Assembly: GCA_902780235.1 (NCBI GenBank)
Contig: CACZEL010000013.1
Span: 1 to 64,000, forward strand
Direction: 5' to 3'
Source: an uncultured Bacteroidales bacterium
GTDB lineage: Bacteria > Bacteroidota > Bacteroidia > Bacteroidales > Paludibacteraceae
DNA: 64,000 nucleotides
Made by a program: the position numbers and the translations under genes. Below the pieces are notes generated by a model, which saw only the letters and a program-made list of their open reading frames with translations, did no database searches and was not told the origin of the DNA. Below, piece by piece: positions 42,476-50,152 of the stretch; the first letter of the stretch is position 1, and each line of letters opens with the position of its first letter.

Positions 42476-42618
42476 TGACACTTTTGACACTTTTGACACT
42501 TTCTATCTTTTTGATAGCTTTGCGTCCTATTGAACGTATCAAAATGTAAACAATCGTCCCCAAAATCGCGCGCATTTTTGACTTTTTGTAAGAAAGTGTC
42601 AAAGTGTCAAAAGTGTCA
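42476..42618. repeat. Inverted arrays of TGACACTTT flanking an 89-base core
   Basis: The left arm 42476-42503 has three TGACACTTT units. The right arm 42592-42618 has the same units inverted (AAAGTGTCA), matching over 27 positions with a one-base gap. The core contains a plus-strand promoter-like pair (TTTTG at 42491-42495, TAGCTTTG at 42515-42522) but no convincing open frame. It could be a small mobile element, an iteron-like site or an operator. Confidence 0.65.
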
Positions 42619-42733
42619 GTGCAAATTTTTATACAAGCGGCAAAATCGGAAGAGGATTTTTTATATCTGTCCAAAATTACCAAAATGAATCAAAAAATAT
42701 TAATCGGCGAATTATGCGAATTATTTCTTCTAG

Positions 42734-42847
42734 TTAGTTGTAGATTTTGGTTACTTCCACATTTTCGTCTGTGGGTGATTGATTTGAGCGCTTTGCACAG
42801 CCTGCAAGGCAAAGAATAGCCAGCAGGAAAAGAATGAATTTTTTCAT
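42734..42847 (-). CDS. Small lipoprotein, 37 residues
   Basis: The frame MKKFILFLLAILCLAGCAKR... begins at 42847 and ends with TAA at 42734-42736. It has a complete lipoprotein signal peptide (KKF, hydrophobic core, lipobox LAGC), leaving a mature peptide of only 21 residues (CAKRSNQSPTDENVEVTKIY plus N). It could be a genuine small lipoprotein or the surviving N-terminus of a truncated one. No clear promoter is seen. A gene fragment lies just upstream. Confidence 0.5.
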   Translation of the reverse strand: MKKFILFLLAILCLAGCAKRSNQSPTDENVEVTKIYN

Positions 42848-42900
42848 AGTTAAGGGTTACAATATTATCTATATCCGTTCTGCTATGTATCGCATAGGCT

Positions 42901-43014
42901 CTACACATTGGAATAAGGCGGAAGAAGGATATGGGACCTTTTCATGAGAACAAGAAGGGTGTATTGCGGATCTTGCTCAGGGAATGCGCCAATGAAAGAA
43001 TTAGATGTTTCATA
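42901..43014 (-). pseudogene. Fragment resembling the C-terminal part of a PBP transpeptidase
   Basis: Between stop codons, the minus frame reads SNSFIGAFPEQDPQYTLLVLMK. This fits the SFxGxFPxxxPxYxxxVxI segment near the end of FtsI/PBP2-type transpeptidase domains. No upstream catalytic part is present in the window. It is a decayed fragment of about 35 codons. Confidence 0.45.
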
Positions 43015-43030
43015 TTAGTTTGTTGTTTTA

Positions 43031-43906
43031 TTATTGAATCAGATGTTTCCATTTAGGATTGAGGAATAACTTGGCTGTCTCAAGAGGAATCTCAACCTCT
43101 TGCTCGCCTTCCACCCAACCACCTAAAGTATAATGGGTATAATGCAATACAAGTGAGGTAGATGTGATGGTAAACGATGCCTGAATCCAATTGTGTAATG
43201 AGATGTTAGGGTATTTGTCCAAGAGTGCCCTATGGACATAATAAGAGATGTCGTAGATCATCTGCCTTTCGGTATCTTCGTAATCTTCACTAAATATATC
43301 CATGAAATGTACCATCTCACCAGTTCGGGTATCGAAGGCGAAGTATTGTGTGTCCGGAAAATGATGAAAACCGCCGCCATACCAAGTGTAGTGGTGTCGC
43401 ATTATGTACAAGCCATTTTGATTGTACGATGTTCTGCCACAAAGATGCTCAAATTGCCTACTCTGTACTCCGCCGTAATTAAAATACTCATCCGAATCAT
43501 TGGGAACAATTAGCGGATATACCGACTTGAGTTCAATATCATTCGGCTCGATACGCCAGTATTTTGCCATCGCTTCATCCAATTGCGTAATTTGATAGTG
43601 CGCGTGCAGTATGGTGTCTATCAGTTGTTCCTGAATCTTTTCCAGTACTTTTTTATCCTTCATGCCTGTCGGGAACTCTATATCTAACTGTTGCAGAATC
43701 CCAATCGTATCCGAGAATGTAAAGACATGAAAATCATTATAGACATAATCTGTGAACGCTGTTATTTGCGGGAACGCAGATTTTTCAGAGCTGCTTTTTG
43801 CCTCTTTTTCAGTTACTATCGCAATACTATCTGCCTCATCGGGATTACTTTTTAACTTCGGTTTGCCGCATGAAGCTTTATATATTTTAATCAGGGATGA
43901 TTGCAC
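43031..43906 (-). CDS. DUF3298/RsiV-like protein lacking its signal peptide
   Basis: The 291-codon frame has its best start at a GTG at 43906, inside the 3' end of the upstream gene. The C-terminal half (about 110-285) fits DUF3298-type domains (YGGGFHHFPDTQYFAFDTRTGEMVHFMDIF, LVLHYTHYTLGGWVEGEQEVEIPLE), which are normally exported. The N-terminus reads KIYKASCGKPKLKS, where ASC-GK looks like a lipobox without the preceding hydrophobic stretch. The signal peptide therefore seems to have been lost, perhaps by a deletion that joined it to the upstream gene. The product may be cytoplasmic or non-functional. Confidence 0.6.
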   Translation of the reverse strand: MQSSLIKIYKASCGKPKLKSNPDEADSIAIVTEKEAKSSSEKSAFPQITAFTDYVYNDFHVFTFSDTIGILQQLDIEFPTGMKDKKVLEKIQEQLIDTILHAHYQITQLDEAMAKYWRIEPNDIELKSVYPLIVPNDSDEYFNYGGVQSRQFEHLCGRTSYNQNGLYIMRHHYTWYGGGFHHFPDTQYFAFDTRTGEMVHFMDIFSEDYEDTERQMIYDISYYVHRALLDKYPNISLHNWIQASFTITSTSLVLHYTHYTLGGWVEGEQEVEIPLETAKLFLNPKWKHLIQ

Positions 43907-44996
43907 CCTCTTTTAATTCTATGCCTTTTAGTTTATCAGCATTTTGAGTGATTATCTCGCTAATGTTAGCTGATGGAACAGAACTCGTCTCACGTTCAAT
44001 TGGAGTGTCGGATTTTAGAGGACGGTCTATAATTTCCCTCCTTCGTGGTTGCGTATCTGTGGACGCTCCATCAATAATGGGCCATCCTGTAGTATAAATA
44101 CCAGAGACAAATTGATATTTGTTTATAATGACATCATAGACTCTACGAAGGACATCGCCAGCAAAAACAAGTATAATACCACAGAATACAGGGATGGAGA
44201 AAAATGAAATAAGAAGAGCGTCTTCTATACGAGGAAAAGCACCTAAGGGTATAATAAAAAGAGCACCTATGAAACTTACCAGATAAATTATTAATAGAAT
44301 CTTCCCGAAACGGATACCCCACATCACTTGATTTTTAATGGTCGCTAAACTTTCCGGAGATTTTTCCTCGTTTCCTGTGTGGATAAGAATAGTTATTAGC
44401 ACAGCTATAGCACTGGCAAAGGCGAGCATAAAGAAGAAGTTATTGAATTCCGGCATTGCGTCTATATGTGTTATAATGTTAAAATACCAACAAATGCAGA
44501 GACTTGCATAGTACAACAAATACGTCATAAAAATCACAGACGCAGCTAAAGCGAAATATCGTACAACCATTCCGGAAGTGGAGTTTTCGGATTTAGCATA
44601 GCAAAACCATAATGCGCCGGCTACAACAACAGGCACCATAAATTTATACCAAAAATAGTAAACCGGACGTTCAAAGGATAACAGATTTAATTCTCCAATA
44701 ACACAGACTAATTCGCTGCATAGCATAAATAATGTCATCAATAGAACAAGTATTGACCAGCCATTTCGTTTCGGCATCTGATTAGGGAAGCGATATGCTT
44801 CGAAGAAAAAGATAGCCGCACTTAGAAGTTGGATGGCGAAGAACACATGACGCGCAATTCGTACAGGCATTGAAAAGATTGTGAGGTATGCCATACCAAT
44901 TGTACGCCCCATGGCAAATTCAGCCAAGAAGAAGATAGCTGCGATACTCATGCCGATTGCGGCAATGAGGGTGGTTGTTTTGAAAGATGGTTTCAT
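43887..44996 (-). CDS. Hypothetical multi-pass membrane protein
   Basis: This 369-residue protein has about eight hydrophobic helices between residues 8 and 290 (for example TTLIAAIGMSIAAIFFLAEFA, FFMLAFASAIAVLITILIH, ISFFSIPVFCGIILVFAGDV). A polar cytoplasmic tail follows (about 310-369, RRREIIDRPLKSDTPIERE). No family is recognised. Its stop codon lies 20 bases inside the following signal-less DUF3298 frame. Confidence 0.65.
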   Translation of the reverse strand: MKPSFKTTTLIAAIGMSIAAIFFLAEFAMGRTIGMAYLTIFSMPVRIARHVFFAIQLLSAAIFFFEAYRFPNQMPKRNGWSILVLLMTLFMLCSELVCVIGELNLLSFERPVYYFWYKFMVPVVVAGALWFCYAKSENSTSGMVVRYFALAASVIFMTYLLYYASLCICWYFNIITHIDAMPEFNNFFFMLAFASAIAVLITILIHTGNEEKSPESLATIKNQVMWGIRFGKILLIIYLVSFIGALFIIPLGAFPRIEDALLISFFSIPVFCGIILVFAGDVLRRVYDVIINKYQFVSGIYTTGWPIIDGASTDTQPRRREIIDRPLKSDTPIERETSSVPSANISEIITQNADKLKGIELKEGAIIPD

Positions 44997-45007
44997 AATG
45001 TTATTTA

Positions 45008-45082
45008 TTATTTGGTTAGCGAATCAATGACTTTCATAATGATGGTGCCACAGACGATGAAGATAAACATTGCAAGTAACAT
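45008..45082 (-). CDS. Tiny single-TM peptide (24 residues)
   Basis: MLLAMFIFIVCGTIIMKVID plus SLTK starts at 45082, one base after the stop of the preceding tiny gene (TAG-T-ATG). It is almost entirely one membrane helix with a short polar C-terminus. The coupled arrangement with the next entry supports translation, but length makes certainty impossible. Confidence 0.4.
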   Translation of the reverse strand: MLLAMFIFIVCGTIIMKVIDSLTK

Positions 45083-45083
45083 A

Positions 45084-45155
45084 CTATCCCCCCTTTCTTC
45101 CCCAAATGAAATACCACAATGCGAAAGCGATAAGTCCGGTAATTAAAGATGACAT
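45084..45155 (-). CDS. Tiny single-TM peptide (23 residues)
   Basis: MSSLITGLIAFALWYFIWGR plus KGG starts at 45155 and ends at 45084. It is a hydrophobic helix with an aromatic belt and a basic C-terminus, similar in style to small membrane peptides such as KdpF-like subunits. It lies upstream of and next to the 24-residue peptide and the multi-pass protein, on the same strand. Confidence 0.4.
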   Translation of the reverse strand: MSSLITGLIAFALWYFIWGRKGG

Positions 45156-45226
45156 AATTTCAAGCACTGGTTCGTGTCGGCGTAACTTTTAAATAATTAT
45201 TATTCTGTCTTACACCTATTAATGCA

Positions 45227-45256
45227 TAAAAAGAGCGAAAGGTAACCCTTCCGCTC
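45227..45256 (-). terminator. Rho-independent terminator of the exonuclease gene
   Basis: On the minus strand, GAGCGGAAGG-gtt-ACCTTTCGCTC pairs with one mismatch or bulge and is followed by five T residues. It stands 23 bases after the stop codon of the 45279 gene. Confidence 0.75.
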
Positions 45257-45278
45257 AAAAAAGTTTCAAATTTGTGAA

Positions 45279-46721
45279 TTATTCTTTAATAATCCCTCTC
45301 CGTTTGAGTTCAAAGTAACATTCTTTTGTAGCCATGATGTCAGCAAGGGCATCGTGGGCATTAGAGAACTCATGACCAAAGAGTTTGTAATAGAGTTCTT
45401 GTAATGATGGCCATTTATATCCTCCGAAATACGGATTTGGATTCGGGATTGCGCAAAAATCGGTTGACGATTTCATCGTGCAAATGCATGGCTTATCCAT
45501 GAGAGTGACACTATCCATCCCTAAACGATATAATTCTGCTCCAACGATGTGTTGGTCAAAGTCGATATTGTGCCCGACTATTTGTTCTGCGAATGATAGA
45601 TCCGTATCAAACTCGTCTAACACATCGTGCAATAAAACTCCTTCTCGTTCTGCTTTTTCGGTTGTTATACCATGCACAGCGGCTGCATCATCTGGAATAC
45701 TAAATCCACCAGGTCGGATAATAAGTGATTTTTTCTTAAGTACATTACCATTCTTGTCTGTCATTATCCATGCTAATTGCACTAATCGTGGCCAATTATA
45801 AGAATCTGATATAGGAGCTTTATAGTTTCGCGGTGTACCAGTTGTCTCAGTATCAAAGAACAAGATAGAACCTTGCAACATTTCCTGCATCTGCTGTTCC
45901 ATCAAACGTTGTTGCTCTTGAAATGCATGTGATGTTTTTATACTGCACGGCTTCGATTCTTGTATAAAATGTTTTGTCATTTTTTTCAAAGTATTAAGAC
46001 TTTCTCCTTGAAGTTTTCTCACGACCGCTTCTTTTACTATTGAATCAGAGTCGTTCAAAAGCGATTTTAAAGATTCTGTGCTTTCAAGATACATTATAGC
46101 TTTACTTCTTGCGTAAGACGAAAAATAGAAAGAATCCTCCTTACAATAGATATTAACGTCCACTATAGACATATGAACAAAATTCCACAACTCTAAATAA
46201 TCTTCTTCCTTAATTATATAATCTCGGAAAGAAGGTACTGATAATCCAAGATCAGTACAAGGGCGATAAGGAGGAAAATCGCCTCCAAATATAGTCCCTC
46301 CCGGAAGTGGTTTATAAACATCAAAATTTTTACGATTATGCGTTGATCGAACTCCTCCCATACCAACAACAGGGACGACTCTTTCATTGGGGAATAATTC
46401 TATAAATTTTTTATATTCAGCCTGTCCCAAAAAGTCTACAACATCTATACATTGCATACGAATTGAAGTCGGCGAGGATGAATAGTTAGGATAAAAAGCA
46501 ACGTGTTTAATCGCCCATTGCTTGTCCCTTGCATTTTCTTGGGTAATGGTATCAATCCACATGTCTACAAAATCTTTATTCATGCAATGCATATCCCATA
46601 AAGCACGTTGTACATTTCTCGAATCAATTGATAGTAGAATCTTCAATTCTTCAAAAGTATTATTTGGGACAATAGTACTAATAATCTGCTCTTCTTCTGG
46701 CGTATAATAAACTTCTCTCAT
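45279..46721 (-). CDS. DEDDh exonuclease (DnaQ-like) with long unknown N-terminal region
   Basis: This is a 480-residue protein. The C-terminal domain (about 285-478) is a DnaQ/RNase T-type 3'-5' exonuclease: Exo I FFDTETTG (about 290-297), Exo II VGHNIDFDQHI and Exo III HDALADIMATKECY. Residues 1-280 are unlike standard DnaQ or PolC; they include helical HEAT-like stretches (STESLKSLLNDSDSIVKEAVVRKL) and a Gly/Pro-rich segment (GGTIFGGDFPPYRP). The region is AT-rich compared with the housekeeping genes. The N-terminal part may supply targeting. Whether it works with the three upstream genes or alone is unknown. Confidence 0.75.
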   Translation of the reverse strand: MREVYYTPEEEQIISTIVPNNTFEELKILLSIDSRNVQRALWDMHCMNKDFVDMWIDTITQENARDKQWAIKHVAFYPNYSSSPTSIRMQCIDVVDFLGQAEYKKFIELFPNERVVPVVGMGGVRSTHNRKNFDVYKPLPGGTIFGGDFPPYRPCTDLGLSVPSFRDYIIKEEDYLELWNFVHMSIVDVNIYCKEDSFYFSSYARSKAIMYLESTESLKSLLNDSDSIVKEAVVRKLQGESLNTLKKMTKHFIQESKPCSIKTSHAFQEQQRLMEQQMQEMLQGSILFFDTETTGTPRNYKAPISDSYNWPRLVQLAWIMTDKNGNVLKKKSLIIRPGGFSIPDDAAAVHGITTEKAEREGVLLHDVLDEFDTDLSFAEQIVGHNIDFDQHIVGAELYRLGMDSVTLMDKPCICTMKSSTDFCAIPNPNPYFGGYKWPSLQELYYKLFGHEFSNAHDALADIMATKECYFELKRRGIIKE

Positions 46722-46760
46722 AGTGATATTATTTAGTGTGAGTTGAAATACTACAAAATA

Positions 46761-47243
46761 TCAAGCTAAATTTACAACAGTTTGCATAAATTCTAATATC
46801 TTGTCGCATATTTTTTCTTGTTCTTGCCTAGTAGGATACTTATTCGCGACATGCAAATATTCATTTCTTTTATCTACTATTTCTTTATTTGCTGCTTGAG
46901 CAATATGTGATGCAAGGGTATTAAATAGGCGTCCTCCTTTTTTTAATGCATTTATATAACCGCCCAATGATGGCGGATTTGTTCCACATGGCCATGCATT
47001 ATGAATATCCAGGAAAGTTCTTAATGCAGTATCTAATGCTTTAGTTGAAAATAGCACCTTATACAAATATCTTTTCTTTGGTTCGCGACATTCTTTATCT
47101 ATATCTAACATTGTAACTAATTCTTTTTGCACATCGTCTATTTTGTGCTCTGCATCAATTGGAGACAGCGTTGGCGACGAACAAGAAGAACATAAGGTAT
47201 AATACTGTGCAAGCAATGTTTCTATTTGTTTGTTTTTAGCCAT
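46761..47243 (-). CDS. Hypothetical protein with HEPN-like motif
   Basis: This 160-residue helical protein is not recognised as a whole. Near its C-terminus, KRNEYLHVANKYP contains R-x4-H (R-NEYL-H), the catalytic pattern of many HEPN ribonucleases, and the preceding helices (about 65-125) would fit a four-helix bundle. It is part of an AT-rich three-gene run with almost no gaps (47243 to 47245). By inference it could be the toxin or effector of a small defence or toxin-antitoxin module. Confidence 0.5.
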   Translation of the reverse strand: MAKNKQIETLLAQYYTLCSSCSSPTLSPIDAEHKIDDVQKELVTMLDIDKECREPKKRYLYKVLFSTKALDTALRTFLDIHNAWPCGTNPPSLGGYINALKKGGRLFNTLASHIAQAANKEIVDKRNEYLHVANKYPTRQEQEKICDKILEFMQTVVNLA

Positions 47244-47244
47244 A

Positions 47245-48096
47245 TTACCTCTTTCTGTGTTTTGTTAAACTATAATCTGAATATGTATATGCTATTTTTT
47301 TCAAATTACTTATGCTATCTACTTCTATTGGTAATAATCCCATAAACGCAAGAGTGTTGTAGTATAGATTATTGCCATTTGGTGTAAAATCCCAATTGGT
47401 ATTCAAAAATTTGTTATATTTATTGTTTTTATTTTCCACTAGGAACCCATTATCCAATAACTGATAATTATATTTTAAAGTATATGTTAGGATGTTTTCA
47501 AATGTATCAACGAATCCACTTCGGCATTCTCTTTCAATCAAAACATCATCTCCTATATTATAAATATTCTTAATAGAATGCATTTTCGAAGGCCAAGAAG
47601 GGATCAAAATATTAGACTGCGATGATGGAGAATAAATTTCTTTATATTGATTTGTTTTAATAGCTTCAATGTTTTCTTCTGAAAATAGTTTTATATGCCA
47701 CATACGTTGAATGGCTCTATTTTGAATCCGTCTATCATAATAATCCATACTACATTCGTCAAAAAGTTTGCTAAACGATGGTAAGGCTGTTGAATCGTTG
47801 TATTCATAAATGAAACGGAAATGACTTAAAATATCTACATTATGAATATCATTAATCGTTTTCTTGTCAATAAATACAATGGGGACCATTTTTGAAAAAT
47901 ATGCTAGTTTAGATATGTATATACGACGAAGTAACAAATCTAATCTTTCTATTTCTTTTTTCTTCAAAAAGTACAAGCCGAAAATATTACCATTTGCAGG
48001 TATCAATATATCAGGATTGTCAATTGTAAACATATTTTGAGGCTTTACAATTGACTTTGGATTGTCGTTGACTATTTTTTCAAAAAGTGATAGCAT
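47245..48096 (-). CDS. Hypothetical protein of an AT-rich three-gene cluster
   Basis: This 283-residue soluble protein is rich in Asn, Ile, Tyr and Lys and has no signal peptide. Visible segments include DILIPANGNIFGLYFLKKKEIE near the N-terminus and a mixed alpha/beta middle (MVPIVFIDKKTINDIHNVDILSHFRFIY). I do not recognise a family and see no clear catalytic motif. It starts four bases downstream of the 48101-48427 gene and ends next to the HEPN-like gene, so the three are likely co-transcribed. Confidence 0.5.
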   Translation of the reverse strand: MLSLFEKIVNDNPKSIVKPQNMFTIDNPDILIPANGNIFGLYFLKKKEIERLDLLLRRIYISKLAYFSKMVPIVFIDKKTINDIHNVDILSHFRFIYEYNDSTALPSFSKLFDECSMDYYDRRIQNRAIQRMWHIKLFSEENIEAIKTNQYKEIYSPSSQSNILIPSWPSKMHSIKNIYNIGDDVLIERECRSGFVDTFENILTYTLKYNYQLLDNGFLVENKNNKYNKFLNTNWDFTPNGNNLYYNTLAFMGLLPIEVDSISNLKKIAYTYSDYSLTKHRKR

Positions 48097-48100
48097 ATTT

Positions 48101-48427
48101 TTATTCTCCTAATATTCCGTGAGCATTGATTGTTTCTTTAGCATATAACAATCTACTCTCTGTGTCTACATCTATTGCATTTTTCAGTATCCTTTTTTGT
48201 TCTGGTAAGAGGTATGTATCTCGTTCTACCTTTTCCTTTCTAATACGAGCGACGCAATCAAAAGCATCTTTCAAATGCTTTGCGGAAATGAGTGTTGGTA
48301 TTCCCTTATCATTTGCACTCGCTTGTTCCAAAATTATCTGAAGAGATGGTATTTTAAGAACCAGTTCTGCAAGTCCGGCTCTGTCATATATCTCATTTAA
48401 TAATAAATTTAAAATTGTATCTTTCAT
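48101..48427 (-). CDS. Small hypothetical helical protein, first gene of the AT-rich cluster
   Basis: This 108-residue protein is predicted mostly helical (MKDTILNLLLNEIYDRAGLAEL, KHLKDAFDCVARIRKEKVERD). It has no signal peptide and no recognised domain. Size and position at the head of the cluster would suit a regulatory or antitoxin-like partner, but that is only a guess. A 16-base direct repeat (one mismatch) stands in its upstream region. Confidence 0.5.
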   Translation of the reverse strand: MKDTILNLLLNEIYDRAGLAELVLKIPSLQIILEQASANDKGIPTLISAKHLKDAFDCVARIRKEKVERDTYLLPEQKRILKNAIDVDTESRLLYAKETINAHGILGE

Positions 48428-48611
48428 TTTCTTTATCGGATTTTCGGCATTCTCCGTATGTAAATATTTTCTTTTTATTTCGGTCTTCTCCCGCTCATCT
48501 CCCGCTCATCGGTCGGTGGAAGTTAAGAACAATTCTTTCGGCACTCTCCGTTACTTGTCTCTATTAGTATATGATATTTTTGTGCAAAAAGTAACCGCAG
48601 GGGAGTGATTT
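48428..48611. promoter_or_regulatory. Upstream region with 16-bp direct repeat and an 11-bp tandem repeat
   Basis: TTTCGGCATTCTCCGT (48442-48457) and TTTCGGCACTCTCCGT (48536-48551) match at 15 of 16 bases. Two copies of TCCCGCTCATC (about 48489-48510) lie between them. This could be an operator array for the 48101-48427 operon. No consensus TAnnTTTG box is seen. Confidence 0.45.
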
Positions 48612-50042
48612 TTATTTGAATAAATCATCCAATATCACTTCGCTATTTACTATACTGCGATGCAAGCCATCTGCGACACCGAACGTGGTTACAAATGTAG
48701 TCACGAGTGTTTTGTTTGATTTGGTTTGTGCCTGGAATATGCTCATCCTGTTGCGGAGCGTCTCTTCGTAACTGTCAGTAATACGATACTCGCCAACCGA
48801 AAATTTCATTTCACAGATATTAATAATCCGATCATCGCGCGAAATGATCATATCAATTTGCGCCCCTTTCTCCCCAGAGTTCTTAGGTGGATTGTATCTC
48901 CATGAAGATATTTCGGTCGCAATGCCGGAGATGCCTAATTTCTGTTTTATAGATTCAGTGTGCATCATACACACAAGTTCAAATGTGCGACCTTGCCAAG
49001 ACTCCACACTGTGTGTCATATAATGCTTACTCCACCATTGTTCATCTAAAGAATGGTTTTCGTGCACGTATTGCAGATAGAAGAGAGTATAGAAATCCGA
49101 AAGGCGATAGATGGCATCTTTTACTTTATTCCCAAATTGGTTGTACTTGAGGACAAAATCACATCGCTCAAGATTTTTAAGATATGCGGTTAGAGACTTG
49201 CCTTCCACTTCGATGGCTTCGCCGATTTGTGTGCGCGTCAAACCCTCCTTGTGATCCGCCAACAAGCGAGCTATTTGTATGTATCGCTCGGCGTTCGTAA
49301 ACAAGGCATTGAACAATTCGTCAAATTCAATTTTAAGAATGGCGTTTCGCTGGAAGAAAAGCCGGTCAATATTTTGAACCAGACTTTGTTTAGTGTCTAT
49401 AAGTTTCCAATAGAACGGCACACCGCCAATAATCATGTATGCCTGTGCAATTTGGTACCTATCCCATGCACATTTGCGCGAACGAAGATACACCTCAACT
49501 TCATGCAAAGTGAATGGACGTAAATAGATATTGCAAGTGATACGACAATGCAGTCCGCCTTGGTTCTCTACCAGATAGTCCATCATCCAACTGGTGGCAC
49601 TGCCGCTTGCAATGAGGAGAATATCTCTGCGCCGTGCTGCCCATCCATTCCAAAAGGTCTCGAACTCCTCCACAAAGTCAGATTGCGGAGTATCAATCCA
49701 CGGCATTTCATCGATGAAGATCACTTTCTTGCGGTCTTCGGGTAGTGACTCTATATAGTCCTCCAACGCATCAAATGCCTCTGACCAATCGGCGAATTTC
49801 GGTTGTTTCGCTAAATGTGCGTATTTCTTGACAGCTTTCGCGAAATTGCGCAATTGCTTGGAGAGAGATAAGTTGTGCCCACCAACATAAGAAAAATCAT
49901 ATTTTGCTTGAAAAAATTCATCAATCAGAAACGTCTTTCCCACGCGGCGACGACCATAGACAATCACAAACTCTGATTGATCACTAGCAAGGCATCTCTC
50001 CAAGTCCTTGATCTCTCGTTCTCTTCCTATCAACTTTTCCAT
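48612..50042 (-). CDS. AAA ATPase, ATPase_2/DUF234 type
   Basis: This 476-residue paralogue of the 1356-2759 protein has Walker A GRRRVGKT (about 30-37), Walker B KVIFIDEMPWIDT (about 107-119), the sensor-like LLIASGSATSWM, and a C-terminal DUF234-like part with AQIDMIISRDDRIINICEMKF, the split D...E-x-K of a nuclease-like fold. The two proteins share the N-terminal IGRERE motif and overall order but are clearly diverged. It has its own full promoter. No direct repeat like that at 1339/2807 is obvious here. Confidence 0.85.
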   Translation of the reverse strand: MEKLIGREREIKDLERCLASDQSEFVIVYGRRRVGKTFLIDEFFQAKYDFSYVGGHNLSLSKQLRNFAKAVKKYAHLAKQPKFADWSEAFDALEDYIESLPEDRKKVIFIDEMPWIDTPQSDFVEEFETFWNGWAARRRDILLIASGSATSWMMDYLVENQGGLHCRITCNIYLRPFTLHEVEVYLRSRKCAWDRYQIAQAYMIIGGVPFYWKLIDTKQSLVQNIDRLFFQRNAILKIEFDELFNALFTNAERYIQIARLLADHKEGLTRTQIGEAIEVEGKSLTAYLKNLERCDFVLKYNQFGNKVKDAIYRLSDFYTLFYLQYVHENHSLDEQWWSKHYMTHSVESWQGRTFELVCMMHTESIKQKLGISGIATEISSWRYNPPKNSGEKGAQIDMIISRDDRIINICEMKFSVGEYRITDSYEETLRNRMSIFQAQTKSNKTLVTTFVTTFGVADGLHRSIVNSEVILDDLFK

Positions 50043-50059
50043 ATCTTTGAAATTTTGCG

Positions 50060-50091
50060 CAAAGATACTGCTTTTTGTTCAATTATGCAAA
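50060..50091 (-). promoter_or_regulatory. Promoter of the 48612-50042 ATPase
   Basis: On the minus strand TTTG (50088-50091), a 20-base spacer and TATCTTTG (50060-50067) match the consensus, 18 bases upstream of the ATG. Confidence 0.8.
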
Positions 50092-50152
50092 TTTTTGCGG
50101 GTCTTTTCCCCCCAAAAGTGCATTTTTTTTCGAGATTTGGGGATTTGCGCAC

